NCBI RefSeq assembly: GCF_018687715.1
Contig: NC_056759.1
Location: 34,686,385-34,750,384 of the forward strand
Source: Carya illinoinensis
Lineage: Eukaryota > Streptophyta > Magnoliopsida > Fagales > Juglandaceae
DNA length: 64,000 nucleotides
Reading direction: 5' to 3'
How positions within the stretch are numbered: the stretch's first letter is position 1; every line of letters starts with the position of its first letter. Both the position numbers and the translations under genes were made by a program. Of the stretch, positions 13,052-23,977 are shown in pieces. Under the pieces are notes generated by a model. It searched no databases. It was not told the DNA's origin and saw nothing but the letters and a program-made list of their open reading frames with translations.

Positions 13052-13112
13052 AACAAAATCGGTGGCACTTTGTTTTAGACCAGACAACTCTGATCCGCAT
13101 GATTTTTATAGG

Positions 13113-13290
13113 TCTTCTGTAGTTGTCAAGCACCGCATAGCTATAACACTACTTTGCTCTTCTGTAGTTATCAGGCGCCGCAGCTATGATACTACATTAC
13201 TCTTCTGTAGTTGTCAGGCGCTGCATAGCTATGACACTACTTTGTTCTTCTGTAGTTGTTAGGCACCGCAGCTATGATACTACATTGCTC
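13113..13290 (+). repeat. Four direct repeats upstream of the antisense promoter
   Basis: The phrase CTTCTGTAGTTGTCAGGCGC, with variants, starts near 13114, 13158, 13202 and 13246. Units alternate between a form with GCATAGCTATGACACTACTT and one with GCAGCTATGATACTACATT, so the array is two copies of an 88-base pair of units. It sits 50-230 bases upstream of the TATA box at 13343. That is the usual place for enhancer-like repeats, but function is inferred from position only. Confidence 0.8.
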
Positions 13291-13342
13291 TTATCTCTTG
13301 TACAGAAATGCTTCACAAGAGATGATTCGTCATAATTTTCTC

Positions 13343-13350
13343 TATAAAAG
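13343..13350 (+). promoter_or_regulatory. TATA box of the antisense unit
   Basis: TATAAAAG lies 108 bases upstream of the ATG at 13451 on the strand opposite to the retroelement. A pyrimidine-rich leader (TTCATCTTCTTTCGCATCTC and on) follows, as is common in plant 5' UTRs. Promoter activity is inferred. Confidence 0.5.
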
Positions 13351-13450
13351 AATTATTCAGTTCATCTTCTTTCGCATCTCATCTTCTTCACTTTTCTGAA
13401 ATTAGTTTGCATTCTTACTCTGCAATCTCTTTCTGCTTACTCACTTTGCA

Positions 13451-13880
13451 ATGGCTCAGCAATCTTCTCATTACCAAAACATGAGGTATTCTGCACCTCG
13501 TTCACCAGTTGTTTATGCTTCTTCCGTAGGTGCTATAATGCAATCCAATAATGATCTGACTAATAAGTCAGATAATGAACTTATCTATGAGCTTGTGAGT
13601 CTCGGTACCCGATACTCATCAGCCATTGTCGCATATTCTCAGCGACTAGAATCCAGGACTGGTGGGGTTGACAAACTCCACGAGAATATTGCTATCATTT
13701 AACGGCTTCTTATGGAATCCAACATGAAGATAGAAGCACTAAAGCGAGAGAACAGAGATTTAAAATCTTTGCTTAACTCTTCTTTTCGAGTGGCTACTCC
13801 TTTAGATAGGAAAGACATGCAGATTTTTGAAGAGCAAGGGCGTTTAAAGTTTGAGGCAAAGAGTCTCAAATTTCTGTAAT
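13451..13880 (+). pseudogene. Antisense ORF in the LTR element (one in-frame stop)
   Basis: The frame opens at ATG 13451 (MAQQSSHYQNMRYSAPRSP), runs 83 codons to a TAA at 13700-13702 and continues open to a TAA ending at 13880, about 143 codons in all. The first part is rich in Ser, Gln and Asn. The second part (MKIEALKRENRDLKSLL) looks like a coiled coil. A TATA box and direct repeats lie upstream, and AATAAAATAATA at about 13892 could be a poly(A) signal, so it is laid out as a small Pol II gene. It lies antisense between the gag-like ORF and the 3' LTR. Antisense extra ORFs in that position are known in Tat-lineage Ty3/gypsy elements; assignment to that group is inference. I recognise no family for the protein. 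Confidence 0.55.
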
Positions 13881-14786
13881 TTTGCTTTATGATAATAAAA
13901 TAATACTTCACAGATATTCATATTTGTGTTTCTATCTTCTGGTAGATGTTTTATGTGCTCCATTTTATTTCTTTCAGGGATTTTCATATATATGACATGA
14001 TCCAATAACTCATATAAATATGCATTTAATCATGCATATCCAAACTCTCAGTAATCTTCAAGTTAATAAAAACCTCAAGAAGTTCTACTGGTCTAGGACT
14101 AACTTACTTCTTTATAATCGCAACAATTAGTCCTCTTCCTAGGTGGTACTTCGATAACTGATCAGTTAATAACTTAAACTTGAGACTTTCTCTCTTATGA
14201 TTGTCATAACTCTTCTATCCATCATGAGCTATCACTTATTCTAACTCTAAATGATTTGTTCCTAATGTCCACATAAATCCTCAAGACCAAGATTTTACTC
14301 CCCATATAATAGTCTCCAAAAGAAGATCGATCTATGTATCCATAAAGATAGTGCTTTGCCAGAAATCATTTACTGGTGACGTGGTAATATTATTATCATA
14401 AATGAATCCTACTAAGGCTAAATCTTCTCCTAATCAAATTACTCTTCCAAACACAATTTCCATCGTATTCTCAGAATCAAAACAATTTTCCAAATATGTG
14501 GAATACTATTCATCAATCCTAAATATCCTTTCTCATATTACTAAAAGGTATTCTATATCTACATTGGTATAAACAATAATACTTCTAATGAAAATTGTTA
14601 CTCTTACCACTAGGGTAACAATTTAGCTTCTAATCTGAATTCTCAAGAACTACCACAATTACTAGAAACAATGATTTGTTTGAATCAAACAATGTACAAT
14701 TTACCAACCCCATTGACTTGACCTACTCCAAAATAACAATAATGTAATACTACCATCAATTGCAATCAGATCAACCTTAACTACGT

Positions 14787-15038
14787 TTAACTACACATAG
14801 GTCCTAGTAAAATACCAGTGACAATACCAGCTCTTGCAGTTCCTGGAGCGCCAGTGTCTACGTCTCTCTGAGTGACATCATATACTCTAATGGGTATGTG
14901 CACTTGCCGTAATTGTGGATGTCTAAACACGTTGGTCAACAAACTTACCACCTCAGCTAATCCTTCATCCATCGGGGAATTCTGATCCTCTTGATTGTTA
15001 TCTCTCTTAGGATTCTGAGATATTCTACTACGAGTCAT
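14787..15038 (-). pseudogene. Short gag-like ORF after the primer site
   Basis: An 83-codon ORF starts MTRSRISQNPKRDNNQEDQN about 150 bases downstream of the primer site in the element's own direction, where gag would begin. It continues with HPQLRQVHIPIRVYDVTQRD. No CCHC knuckle or further gag sequence follows. It is either a remnant gag N-terminus or chance. Position is the main support. Confidence 0.4.
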
Positions 15039-15189
15039 GTGTCATTTCTTGAAACACACGAGTATACGTATTAAAACCACATACTACCTTTCATACCTTA
15101 AGAAATTCAAACCTAATGACGACTAAAATTTCAAGCCTAATGTTTGGTGCATTTCCTAAGGACATGTGGATTTACTGCCTAGAGACGTA

Positions 15190-15204
15190 TTGCTCTAATA
15201 CCAC
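15190..15204 (-). other. Primer binding site, tRNA-iMet type
   Basis: The minus strand reads ACAGGGTGGTATTAGAGCAA from the LTR end. TGGTATTAGAGC is one base from the TGGTATCAGAGC motif complementary to plant initiator tRNA-Met. This fixes the element as minus-strand with its 5' end on the right. Confidence 0.75.
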
Positions 15205-15813
15205 CCTGTGACGCCACCAAATTCCGTTTGGGATTGGACGGACATTTGAAGCGTCGAGACATGTAACACAAGGTTACTTGCCCCCGTTCATGACATATAA
15301 GATGCAATGTTCCTAACATGCATCTAATATTATGCAATATTCGCAGCGGATAAATTATTTCTTTAGCAATACTATGCATCAAATTGAAAATATCCCAAAT
15401 GCTTAAAACATACTTGATATATAAAGACTCATTGAACAACTAAGATCATAACACTAGTCCAAAATGATTATAATCCAAAAAGTACTGGAGATGCAACTCC
15501 ATCGTGCAAGTAGTAATTTACGTTAACTACTATATTAACATTGACGTCGCATCGTCGCTCAGTCAACTGTGTCTAGTTGGTCAGTTCCTGATTCTCTTTC
15601 AGGTCCTGTAACAAGATCTACCATTCGGGGGGAATGGTAGTTGGGACTACCACAGTGAGATTTGATTACAAATTTCAGCAAGTTAACAAAAAACTTCCAC
15701 ACAGGCTAATGATGCATGGATGACAGTAAAAGCATAAATGTATAATCAAATTCATAAGTAATTAAAGCATAACTTGGCATACAACATAGCATAATTGACA
15801 TAACTTAAATTGA
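15199..15813 (-). repeat. 615-base tandem duplicate of the 5' LTR end
   Basis: The stretch from ATACCACCCTGTGACGCC to CATAACTTAAATTG is repeated immediately to the right (from 15814), with an exact offset of 615 bases between the TGTGACGCC starts at 15207 and 15822. The second copy carries nine bases of the primer region (ATACCACCC), so the duplication arose across the LTR/PBS junction. The primer site next to the full 5' LTR is thus cut short. Confidence 0.85.
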
Positions 15814-15821
15814 TACCACCC

Positions 15822-18304
15822 TGTGACGCCCCCAAATTCCGTTTGGGATTGGACGGACATTTGAAGCGTCGAGACATGTAACACAAGGTTACCTACCCTC
15901 GTTCATGACATATAAGATGCAATGTTCCTAACATGCATCTAACATTATGCAATATTCGCAGCGGATAAATTATTTCTTTAGCAATGCTATGCACCAAATT
16001 GAAAATATCCCAAATGCTTAAAACATACTTGATATATAAAGACTCATTGAACAACTAAGATCATAACACTAGTCCAAAATGATTATGATCCAAAAAGTAC
16101 TGGAGATGCAACTCCATCGTACAAGTAGTACGTTAACTACTATATTAACATTGACGTCGCATCGTCGCTCAGTCGACTGTGTCTAGTTGGTCAGCTCCTG
16201 ATCCTCCTTCAGGTCCTGTAACAGGATCTACCATTCGGGGGGAATGGTAGTTGGGACTACCACAGTGAGATTTGATTACAAATCTCAGCAAGTTAACAAA
16301 AAACTTCCACACAGGCTAATGATGCATGGATGACAGTAAAAGTATAAATGCATAATTAAATTCATAAGTAATTAAAGCATAACTTAGCGTACAACATAGC
16401 ATAATTGACATAACTTAAATTGAAACATACACAGTAGACTGCTACTAAGTTAAAAGCTAACTTACCTCGATCTTCGCATTTCTTATAAAACCTCAAGCGC
16501 GATCACGAGGAACTGTAATTAGTGATTCTAAAAGTTAGCACTAAATCACTAATAACTTGAAATATAGAAAATACTAAGTTAAAGAGTAAAATTTTCATTT
16601 TACTCTCTACATGTAGGAAAATGACCGTTTTACCCATAACTTAAGGATTTTGCATACTAACTCCAAAAGTCACCCAAATTTACATGCCTCATGTAAATTT
16701 TATCCTCAACTCAAATATCACTTTAGAGAAATTTAAAACTAATCACAACTATTAAAACTCCATAGGGCCGAAATTCCCATATGCTATTTCCATTGATTTT
16801 TGTTTCTAACTTGTTTTGATTAACCTTTTGATCTATGACTTATAAAGATGTGATCTTCAAACTAAACCATCACGTGGTTTAAAAAGATGTCCTAAAACAT
16901 ATATAAGCTTCTAATTCAAGATCACATGGTTAAAAATTAACCAAAACATAAATTTAGCCAAGAACATCCACACTTTGGCTTATTTGAATATCTCTTTACA
17001 TAAAATTTCATATCTTTGAAACTAACATCAAATATATTCAAAATAATAATATAACATGTATATAAGATGCTTAGCATCCTCCAATAAAATTATCAAAGTC
17101 ATTGGAATAGGTTTAGACCACCAAAGAGTTAAACTTTCTCAAAACAGAAACTGTTTTTCCTCTTCCAGTTTCTAAGTTTCTAAATCTAAGAAAATCTTTC
17201 ATCAAAACCTTTAATCATGCAAAAATCCTCAACCAATAGTCATATATACATGTTAACAATACTCCATAAAAATTTCGGACCAATATCTATCCATTAGCTT
17301 GGTCAAAAACTCCAAACTATAACATATTCTCCAGTTTATATCCCAGAATGACCTTTCTATAGTTTACATTATATTTGACTAATCAAATGATCTTCAAATG
17401 GGAAAAATAAGATATCCATATAAACTAGACTAAAAAAGGAACAACTTATATGAAGGAGATTTTATGATAAAATACTTACAAAAGCTTCGACATGGGCGTG
17501 CAAAAGAACTCCTAAAAGCTGTCCGAGAGAAAGTGTTTGATATTCTTTTAAAGGAACGTGTAAATGAAGATAAGTTCGTGGGTGATGGCTGGAGATACTT
17601 ATGGACGAGATAAGGAAGATGATAAGGCTGGAGTTGAGAGTTGAGTGTAGTTTTCTCCTACCCAAAATATCTATAAAAGATTATCTCAAAATATTCTATC
17701 CAATAATATCTACAAAAATCAGCTTAAGATATTTTCCAAATGTGGAGTAGACTTGGAAGAGTAAGGTGGCTACAATCTTTCCATGTGTATTTTAAATCTC
17801 TATTCTTAAGATATTTTCCAAATGTGTATTTTGCTTAGGTGTCATGATCTCACACCTTGATTTCCTTCACAATTCCATCTAATGGTTTCTCTTTGTGCCA
17901 AGTATCTAATACTATTCATTATGTATGATTAAGATCTTGCTAAGTGTCCAAATAAAATATCTCTAACCTAATTTGGACATTTCACACTGTGATTTTGAAA
18001 ACACTACGCTTAGTACGTTTACCGAGGTTACTATTCACTCCAAAAATAAACGTAATAAACTTAGTACTGAAAAATCCTAAATATTCAATTAAGCTTAGTG
18101 GTGTAGACTATAATGTATTCTGACACTTCTAACTATCTCAAATAATTAAAATTGCATTTCTGGCACCATAGTGAGTGATAACACTAACTATGTTGACAGG
18201 CTAAAACCTATGCGATTAGTGGATTCATGAAAACTTATAGAGTCTTCACGAGGTTCCTAAAGTCAATAGAAATTCCACAATTGAATTTCTAGCGGGCTGT
18301 TACA
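15822..18304 (-). repeat. 5' LTR of the 9402-18304 element
   Basis: This LTR of 2483 bases lacks about 780 bases present in the partner LTR. The junction AAATTGAAACATACACAGTAG corresponds in the other LTR to two ACAT sites far apart, at about 10006 and 10788, so a deletion between short ACAT repeats is likely. Confidence 0.87.
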
Positions 18305-18309
18305 ATATA

Positions 18310-18667
18310 GCGGCCAAAACTCATAGAACATTTTTGAGGAATTTTCCAAGTTCAATACTAAAAAAAGTTTGAAAGCCGAAAATCCATGATTGACATAAGC
18401 TGCTCCTTTAGAAAATCATATGGAATATATATATTCCCCACCTAAGCAAGACTCAGGAGGATCATTCTAAATTTTCAACTGGAAATCTATCTGATGAGCA
18501 ATGGAGAAGAAGAAACATTGCTCCATCTTTTCATAGAATGCCCATTCACTTGGATACTATGGCGTCAAAGCAGCTAGCCATTAAATCTTGCATCACCACC
18601 AATCAATTCAATGTCAGATTGGATATTACTAATAATCAACACAGAGCCGATCTTAGGATTAAACGCT
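18310..18667 (+). pseudogene. LINE, right part (zf-RVT domain)
   Basis: This continues the LINE interrupted at 9401. The plus strand reads EEETLLHLFIECPFTWILWR at about 18505-18570, the Cys/His-containing end of the zinc-binding domain that follows RT in plant LINEs. It stops at 18667, where an LTR (TGTAACGACC) begins, so a second, later insertion removed or displaced the LINE 3' end. Confidence 0.75.
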
Positions 18668-19110
18668 TGTAACGACCTGGTCCAATAATTCTAAGGTCAA
18701 AATGTTGATAATTCTTATTGGGCTTAAATTATATTTAATGGGTCATATTGGATAAGTTTACAAACGATAAATTATTGAGGTTGATTAGAAGTTTTAATTA
18801 GGCTCAGTAGCTAGGTTAAATCTTACTGAGTTAGACTCATTTTAGAATTTAAAGATTGACTATTAGAAATTTATTTCAATTTAAAATCATCATTGATTGA
18901 AGTCCCTACACAGTTTCAGTCACTGCCAATCCTACGTTGAATGAACTTCTAGATCATGTCTTTAAATTTAAACTCCTTTCTTAGATGATCATGACTGAGT
19001 GTTCAACAAATTAGTGTCACTACATGTATTAACCAAGTCCAACTTGAACTTGTTGATACCCTCTCGCAAATCTCTCTATAAATATCTCTCTTCCATGTGT
19101 TATTTTGAAA
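18668..19110 (+). repeat. LTR fragment, same family as the 55322-56824 solo LTR
   Basis: Starts TGTAACGACCTGGTCCAATA. Its first 330 bases align with the reverse complement of the right end of the solo LTR at 56824, sharing for example CCAATAATTCTAAGG and ATTTCAATTTAAAATCATCA. A TATA-like CTCTATAAATATCTC lies at about 19073-19087. The alignment fades near 19000 and the LTR appears cut where the copia element begins. The right boundary is approximate. Confidence 0.65.
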
Positions 19111-19139
19111 AAAAAAAAAAAAACATAAACCTCCATAAT

Positions 19140-20120
19140 TGCAGCGACCAAACCCATAGACAATATCAGGTCTTCTGATAATCAAGTATTTTAAGTTTCC
19201 AACCAAACTTCTATAAAGAGTCTTTCAATGACTCACCCATCTCCTTCTTTTGATAATTTTGTACATGTTGCAACTAGAGTATTTATAGGGTTATAACCAT
19301 CCATTTTGAATTTTTCTAAAATCTCCCTTGTGTACTTCTTTTGGCATATAAAAATTCCATCATGTTGCTACTTCACTTCAATACCAAGAAAGTAGGACAT
19401 CAACCCATTGTCAATCATCTCGAACTCCTTAAACATTGATTACTTGAATTCCTCAATCATTTTCTCACTATTTTCTGTGTATAAAAGATCATCACCATAA
19501 AGGCAAATGATGCGAAATTCAGAACAATCATTATTCTTCATATAGACTGCATGCTCATATGGACATTTGGTAAATCCATCCTGATGAAGGTAACTATCAA
19601 TATGCAAATTCCAATCCCTTGGTGTTAATTTGTTTTAAGCCATACAATGTTTTCTTTAGGCGATACACTTTGTTTTTTTCTCCTTTCTTTATGAAGCCTT
19701 CTAGTTGTCGTACATACACTTCTTCTTCGAGGATGCCATTGAGAAAGACAATTTTGACATGAAGTTGGTATATCTTCCATCTATGATGAGCAGTAGTTGA
19801 GATCAACAATCTCACGATATCAAGTCTAGCAACTGACGCAAAACTTCTTTATAGTCAATGCCGTACTTCTGTTTGTAGCCCTTAGTTACCAATCTCACCT
19901 TGTATCATTCAACTTCACCTTCTGTGGTATGTTTGATCTTGTACACCCACTTGACATCAATAGCCTTTTGGTTTGTTGGGAGTGTTTTCAACTCCCATGT
20001 CTCATTCTTTTGGATGGCATGGATTTCTTCCGCCATCGCTGATTGCCAACAATCTTCTTCTATAGCCTCTTGGAAGGTGAGAAGCGTATGATCAACATAT
20101 AGACAGAAAAGATTAGTCTC
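19140..20120 (-). pseudogene. Copia reverse transcriptase remnant
   Basis: Landmarks are VKIVFLNGILEEEVYVRQLE (about 19750-19690), KKTLYGLKQ, CLYGDDLLYTENS (about 19510-19470), where YGDD stands for the catalytic YVDD, and VGNLKYLIIRRPDIVYGFG (19206-19150). The first catalytic Asp of the usual DVKTAFLNG motif is His here. Reading stops near 19140, so the RNase H domain is gone. Confidence 0.8.
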
Positions 20121-20379
20121 TTCATCTTCTGTTTGCTCATAGATTTCTCTAAGACTTCTTATCTTGGCTCTGCTTTGATTTTGGAGGATCTATCACTGCT
20201 GTCTCTCATAGAAGGTGGAGAGGTTCTATGTGCTGCAGATGGTGTGGTGGGTTGAGAAGATGGAGGGGTACTTGGTGCAACTTCGGTTGAGATTTCTTCC
20301 AGCTTCTCCAACACATATTGCTCTTTTGCAATCTCTTCATCTTTCCAACTCCATGCTCCTTCTTCAATGAAGATAATAT

Positions 20380-20990
20380 CTCTACCAACCACTACCTTTT
20401 TTTTTTTTTTTGGGTGGATTGTAGAGTTTATATGCTTTTGACTCTTCACTATATCCAATGAAGATACATTTCTCACCATGATCATCAAGCTTCCTTCTCT
20501 TGGCTTTAGGAACTTGGGAATAAACAACGCACCCAAAAATTCTTAAGTGTGCGACACTTCGTTTGTAACCACTCCACGCCTCTTGAGGTGTCAATTCTTG
20601 ACACTTTTGGTAGGACATCTATTGAGTAGATAAGTTGAGCACACCATAGCCTTTGCCCAAAATTCTTTTATCAGTCCTTTCTCTATAAGCATAGTTCTAA
20701 TCATATTGAGGATAGTTTGATTCTTTCTTTCAGCAACTCCATTTTGTTGTGGTGTGTGAGTAGTAGTAAGCTAATGCTTTATACCATTTTCCCCACAATA
20801 CTCATCAAATTCTTTGGAGGTGTTACTCACCACCTCAGTCGGATTGAAGAGTTACAAGCCTGTGACTACTTTCATTCTCAATAAGAGCCTTAAAATTATT
20901 AAATACAAGAGTTACAAGCAGTGGACTTTTCTTTAAGAAAATAAACCTAGATTTTTCTACTGAAATCATCAATGAAAGTAATAAAATATT
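20380..20990 (-). pseudogene. Copia integrase C-terminal part
   Basis: ORF 20618-20382 reads LTPQEAWSGYKRSVAHLRIF and then GEKCIFIGYSEESKAYKLYN, the conserved region after the copia integrase core. A run of 15 T (about 20398-20412) interrupts the frame after NPPKKKKK, where a slippage error may lie. Core residues upstream are broken by stops. Confidence 0.75.
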
Positions 20991-21014
20991 TATTACCTCC
21001 AAAAGACATGGCTT

Positions 21015-21660
21015 CTATTGGTCCACATATGTTGTGTGAATTAATTGCAATTTCTGTGTCGTTCTCCAAGACTTTTTGCTTGGAAAAGATTGTCGTGATT
21101 GCTTGCCAAGTATGCATCCTTCACAAACATTTCTAGGTGTCTCTATCATCGGTAATCCATGCACCATGCTTGATAAAGTTAGTAGCTTAAGGCAGTTGAA
21201 ATATAGATGACCAAAGCAAAGATGCCACTTCCATGGTTCACTTTCTTTGATTACACAAAAGCAATCCTCGAAGTTTGTTGTAAGATGCAATTGAAACATG
21301 CGATTCCTAGTCATTAGAACACGAACCACATTTCTTCCACGTCCATCTCTTAGAGTGTGAGAATTGTCCTCCATTTGTATGATGTATCCCTTCTTGAGCA
21401 ATTGTCCAAGGCAGAGAATATTGCTTTTCATATTTGGCACATAATAAACATCGGAGATGTGTTCTTTTAGACCTTCCTTTTGATAAGTTTTTATCTCCCC
21501 TTTGCCTTCAACTGGGAGTTTGGATAAGTCTCCCAAGTTCACATTTCCACGAACTCCTTTGGTGAGTTCTTTAAATAGATCTTTCTTTCCATACATGTGA
21601 TTGCTTGCATCGGAAACAAGGTACCAGGCTTCACATTCTAAACTTGAGTCATCATGAGCG
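21015..21660 (-). pseudogene. Copia protease / pre-integrase region
   Basis: The protease site reads WYLVSDASNHM at about 21630-21597 where the family has WYLDSGASNHM, so the catalytic Asp-Ser-Gly is lost. ORF 21596-21015 follows with the pre-integrase zinc motif (WHLCFGHLYFNCLKLL, CEGCILGKQSRQSFP), the HHCC finger that precedes integrase. This is the longest intact piece of the element, 193 codons. Confidence 0.85.
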
Positions 21661-22039
21661 AGAAGTAGGATGGTGTCACTACCAGCATCATTTGTTGTTT
21701 TTGCAACATTGGCCTATTCATTAGCTTTGTGCCAACAATCCGAGGCATAGTGTCCAAACTTGTTACAATTGTGGCATTGGATCTTCTTGATGTTTCCACG
21801 TCCATGTGTGGATCTTCCTCTTCCTTGATGCCTCATTGTCCTCGACCTTGACCTCTTGACCTTTTACTTTCTTGCTGACTTTGGTCTGGTCGTTGGTGAC
21901 TTCCACTTCCCCTACCTCTACCACGACCTCGGTTGGGGCTGGATTTTTCTCGATCATTTAGAGTCATTTTTTACTCTAGTGCTTGTTCTAGCATGGTAGA
22001 ATTAACACTCTTTTGCATTCTTTGCTCATGTACAATCTA

Positions 22040-22502
22040 AATGTTCAAATCTCGACTCGAATGTCATCGATCTTCTCATTATTTCTTTTAAAACTATTCA
22101 CAATCACCAACAATCGTGAGAAATAAAGTGCCTCAAACTCGCCTCGTAATGTTTGCAGGCGAATTCGTCTCACCCGTTCATCTCCTTTAAAAATGGAAAC
22201 AAGAATCTCCCATCCTTGTTTACTTGTCGTTGCTTCGGCAACTTTTTCGAAGGTAGCATCATCCAACCCTTGATAGAGTATGAATAATGCATTTTTATCC
22301 TTCATTCTTTGCTCTTGAAGAGTCTGCTTCTCATTTACAGTGTATGCAACTTCTTGCGCCTCCTTGGGCTCCATAAATCCATTGGTAACAATCTCCAACA
22401 AATCTTGAGACCCAAACAAGGCTCTGATTTGGATAGACCAAGTCCTATAATCATCTTTTGAAAGCTTTGGAATTTATTTATGGACAAAGTTCGAGGCCAT
22501 TG
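22040..22502 (-). pseudogene. Copia gag (UBN2 type) with early stop
   Basis: Gag starts MASNFVHK at 22502, has a stop, and then reads IPKLSKDDYRTWSIQIRALF and LFILYQGLDDATFEKVAEAT, typical of copia gag. The CCHC knuckle follows further on (CHNCNKFGHYASDCWHK, about 21777-21727). Confidence 0.8.
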
Positions 22503-22789
22503 CTAGAAAAGTTTGAATATGTCGTGATCTGGCGCTTTAATACTAATTTGAAGGGAGAGATTTATCTAAACTTTTCTTACTCTCTTAAAAAAATAGATTA
22601 CAATGCATCAACTTATATACAGACACATAAGACTCCTTGTACTTGATGACCATTAAGTTTCGTACGTGAAAAAAAATAAAATGACACATTATCGGGAAAT
22701 AAAAAGACAACTTTGATAAATTAAGACACTGTTAAAAAATGAAAAAGCCTTATATATTCGTAAAATGCACAAAAATCTTCATGCGTTAG

Positions 22790-23500
22790 ATTTGTTTAAA
22801 CTTCCAACATTATTGACCAAATTAAAGGGACTGCACCATTCCATAATATCCTTACGAACAAAAAAGTTTTAGCTAGAAAAATGGAATTCCATAAGAACTT
22901 TGAAAAGGAAAAAAAATACCCAAGTGAGGCCTCAATAAATCCCAAGCAGATTAATTTGGAAGTGAAACACCCATTATTTAAGTGCTTCCAGCAGAGCCTA
23001 ACATCTAGCCCCTCCAAGATTTTATATTGGAGCTAATCACTTATTGTACTAAAGAAGGATTATCCAACATTTTCTACTTATACATCTGCCATGTTGCATC
23101 TAAACAAAAATCCTTCAATAGGAATTCATGTGAGATTATGGGATAGCAACCTTAATTTACATGCTAGTGAACCATTACCCACCCAACCTTGTCAAACCAG
23201 AAATTTATGGAACCATCACGAACAAGACACTAACTTTTAGATTGTATAATAGGAAACAATTTGGATATTGACTTCAAAATGTGAGGATTCCAAGCCAGAT
23301 TTAATAACATGACTTTCCATGGACAAAACATTGGACAAATATTTTTGCCGCATAAAGGAAGTCCATGGTGAATTTGAAACCAAAATGTTCTAAGCTACCT
23401 TTTATTGTTATGCCTTGTCCACATCACATAAGTTTTTAATCCCAGGACCTCTGGTCCACTACCGTCTTGTGTTGGCTTGCAAATTCTAGACCAAGAAACC
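22790..23500 (-). pseudogene. LINE fragment
   Basis: Minus-strand pieces SPWTSFMRQKYLSNVLSMES (about 23370-23310) and VRDGSINFWFD (about 23222-23190) match the stretch between RT and the zinc-binding domain of plant LINEs. The frame is full of stops. It is unrelated by position to the LINE at 7.3 kb. Confidence 0.55.
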
Positions 23501-23977
23501 CATTTTCTCTTTGTACATCCCTCATACGCCCCCCTCCTTTAAAATAAAGAAGCGAATGGTTGATGCATAAGGTCAATGATTCTTTTTTGAGAAGCCCCCT
23601 AGTTCTATAACCTATATCCTTATAAGATTTGTTTAAGGATGTGATCCAAGTTAAAACTTAGCAAATGGGATTTTCCACAAATGAGTAGAAATTCTTGCTT
23701 TTTTTTCTTTTTTTCTACTGCAGCATTGCATTATCGCTCTCCAACAACCGCTGGACTCACGACCACAACCATGGGTCTCTTCTTCTCTAGTAGACCCACG
23801 GTGCTCTCATGTGTTTATTGTTCAAAGACCCATGATAGCGGGTCTATGGTGCGAAGCCATGGGTCTGGTGTAAGTGTTTATTTTTCACAGACCTATATTT
23901 CGAACCACAGTCCATTAAATGAACAATAAACTCACTTGAGGGATCCCATACACACGAGGCCTAAAAATAGTAAGGCT

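Larger units (their letters stand above)
9402..18304 (-). mobile_element. Non-autonomous LTR retrotransposon, complete, with TSD
   Basis: This 8903-base element is bounded by TGTGACGCC on the left and GGGCTGTTACA on the right. It is flanked by the 5-base target duplication ATATA (9397-9401 and 18305-18309) and splits a LINE. It runs on the minus strand: the 5' LTR is 15822-18304, the primer site 15190-15204, the polypurine tract 12672-12690 and the 3' LTR 9402-12670. The 2.5-kb interior (12671-15206) has no protease, RT, RNase H or integrase, only a short gag-like start and an antisense ORF. It must therefore have moved with enzymes made elsewhere. In a 205-base stretch at the U3 end the two LTRs differ at about five positions, suggesting a moderately recent insertion. 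Confidence 0.9.
19130..22550 (-). mobile_element. Decayed Ty1/copia retrotransposon
   Basis: Read on the minus strand, the order is gag (22502 down), CCHC knuckle (about 21770), protease (about 21630), pre-integrase, integrase and RT (to about 19140). That order, with integrase before RT, defines Ty1/copia; it resembles the TNT1-94 type. RNase H and both LTRs are not recognisable. A primer-site-like AGTATTAAAGCGCC lies just upstream of gag at about 22535-22550. Stops and shifts are spread throughout, so it is an old, dead copy. Confidence 0.85.

Noticed and set aside
12884..13087. Arg-Glu-rich ORF
   Set aside because: Translation of the CT microsatellite.
19090..19125. Poly(A)-like run as the tail of a processed gene
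   Set aside because: The A run borders an LTR fragment and copia RT, and no gene sequence precedes it.
23681..23929. 82-codon plus-strand ORF
   Set aside because: Low-complexity start and no motif; likely chance between transposon remnants.
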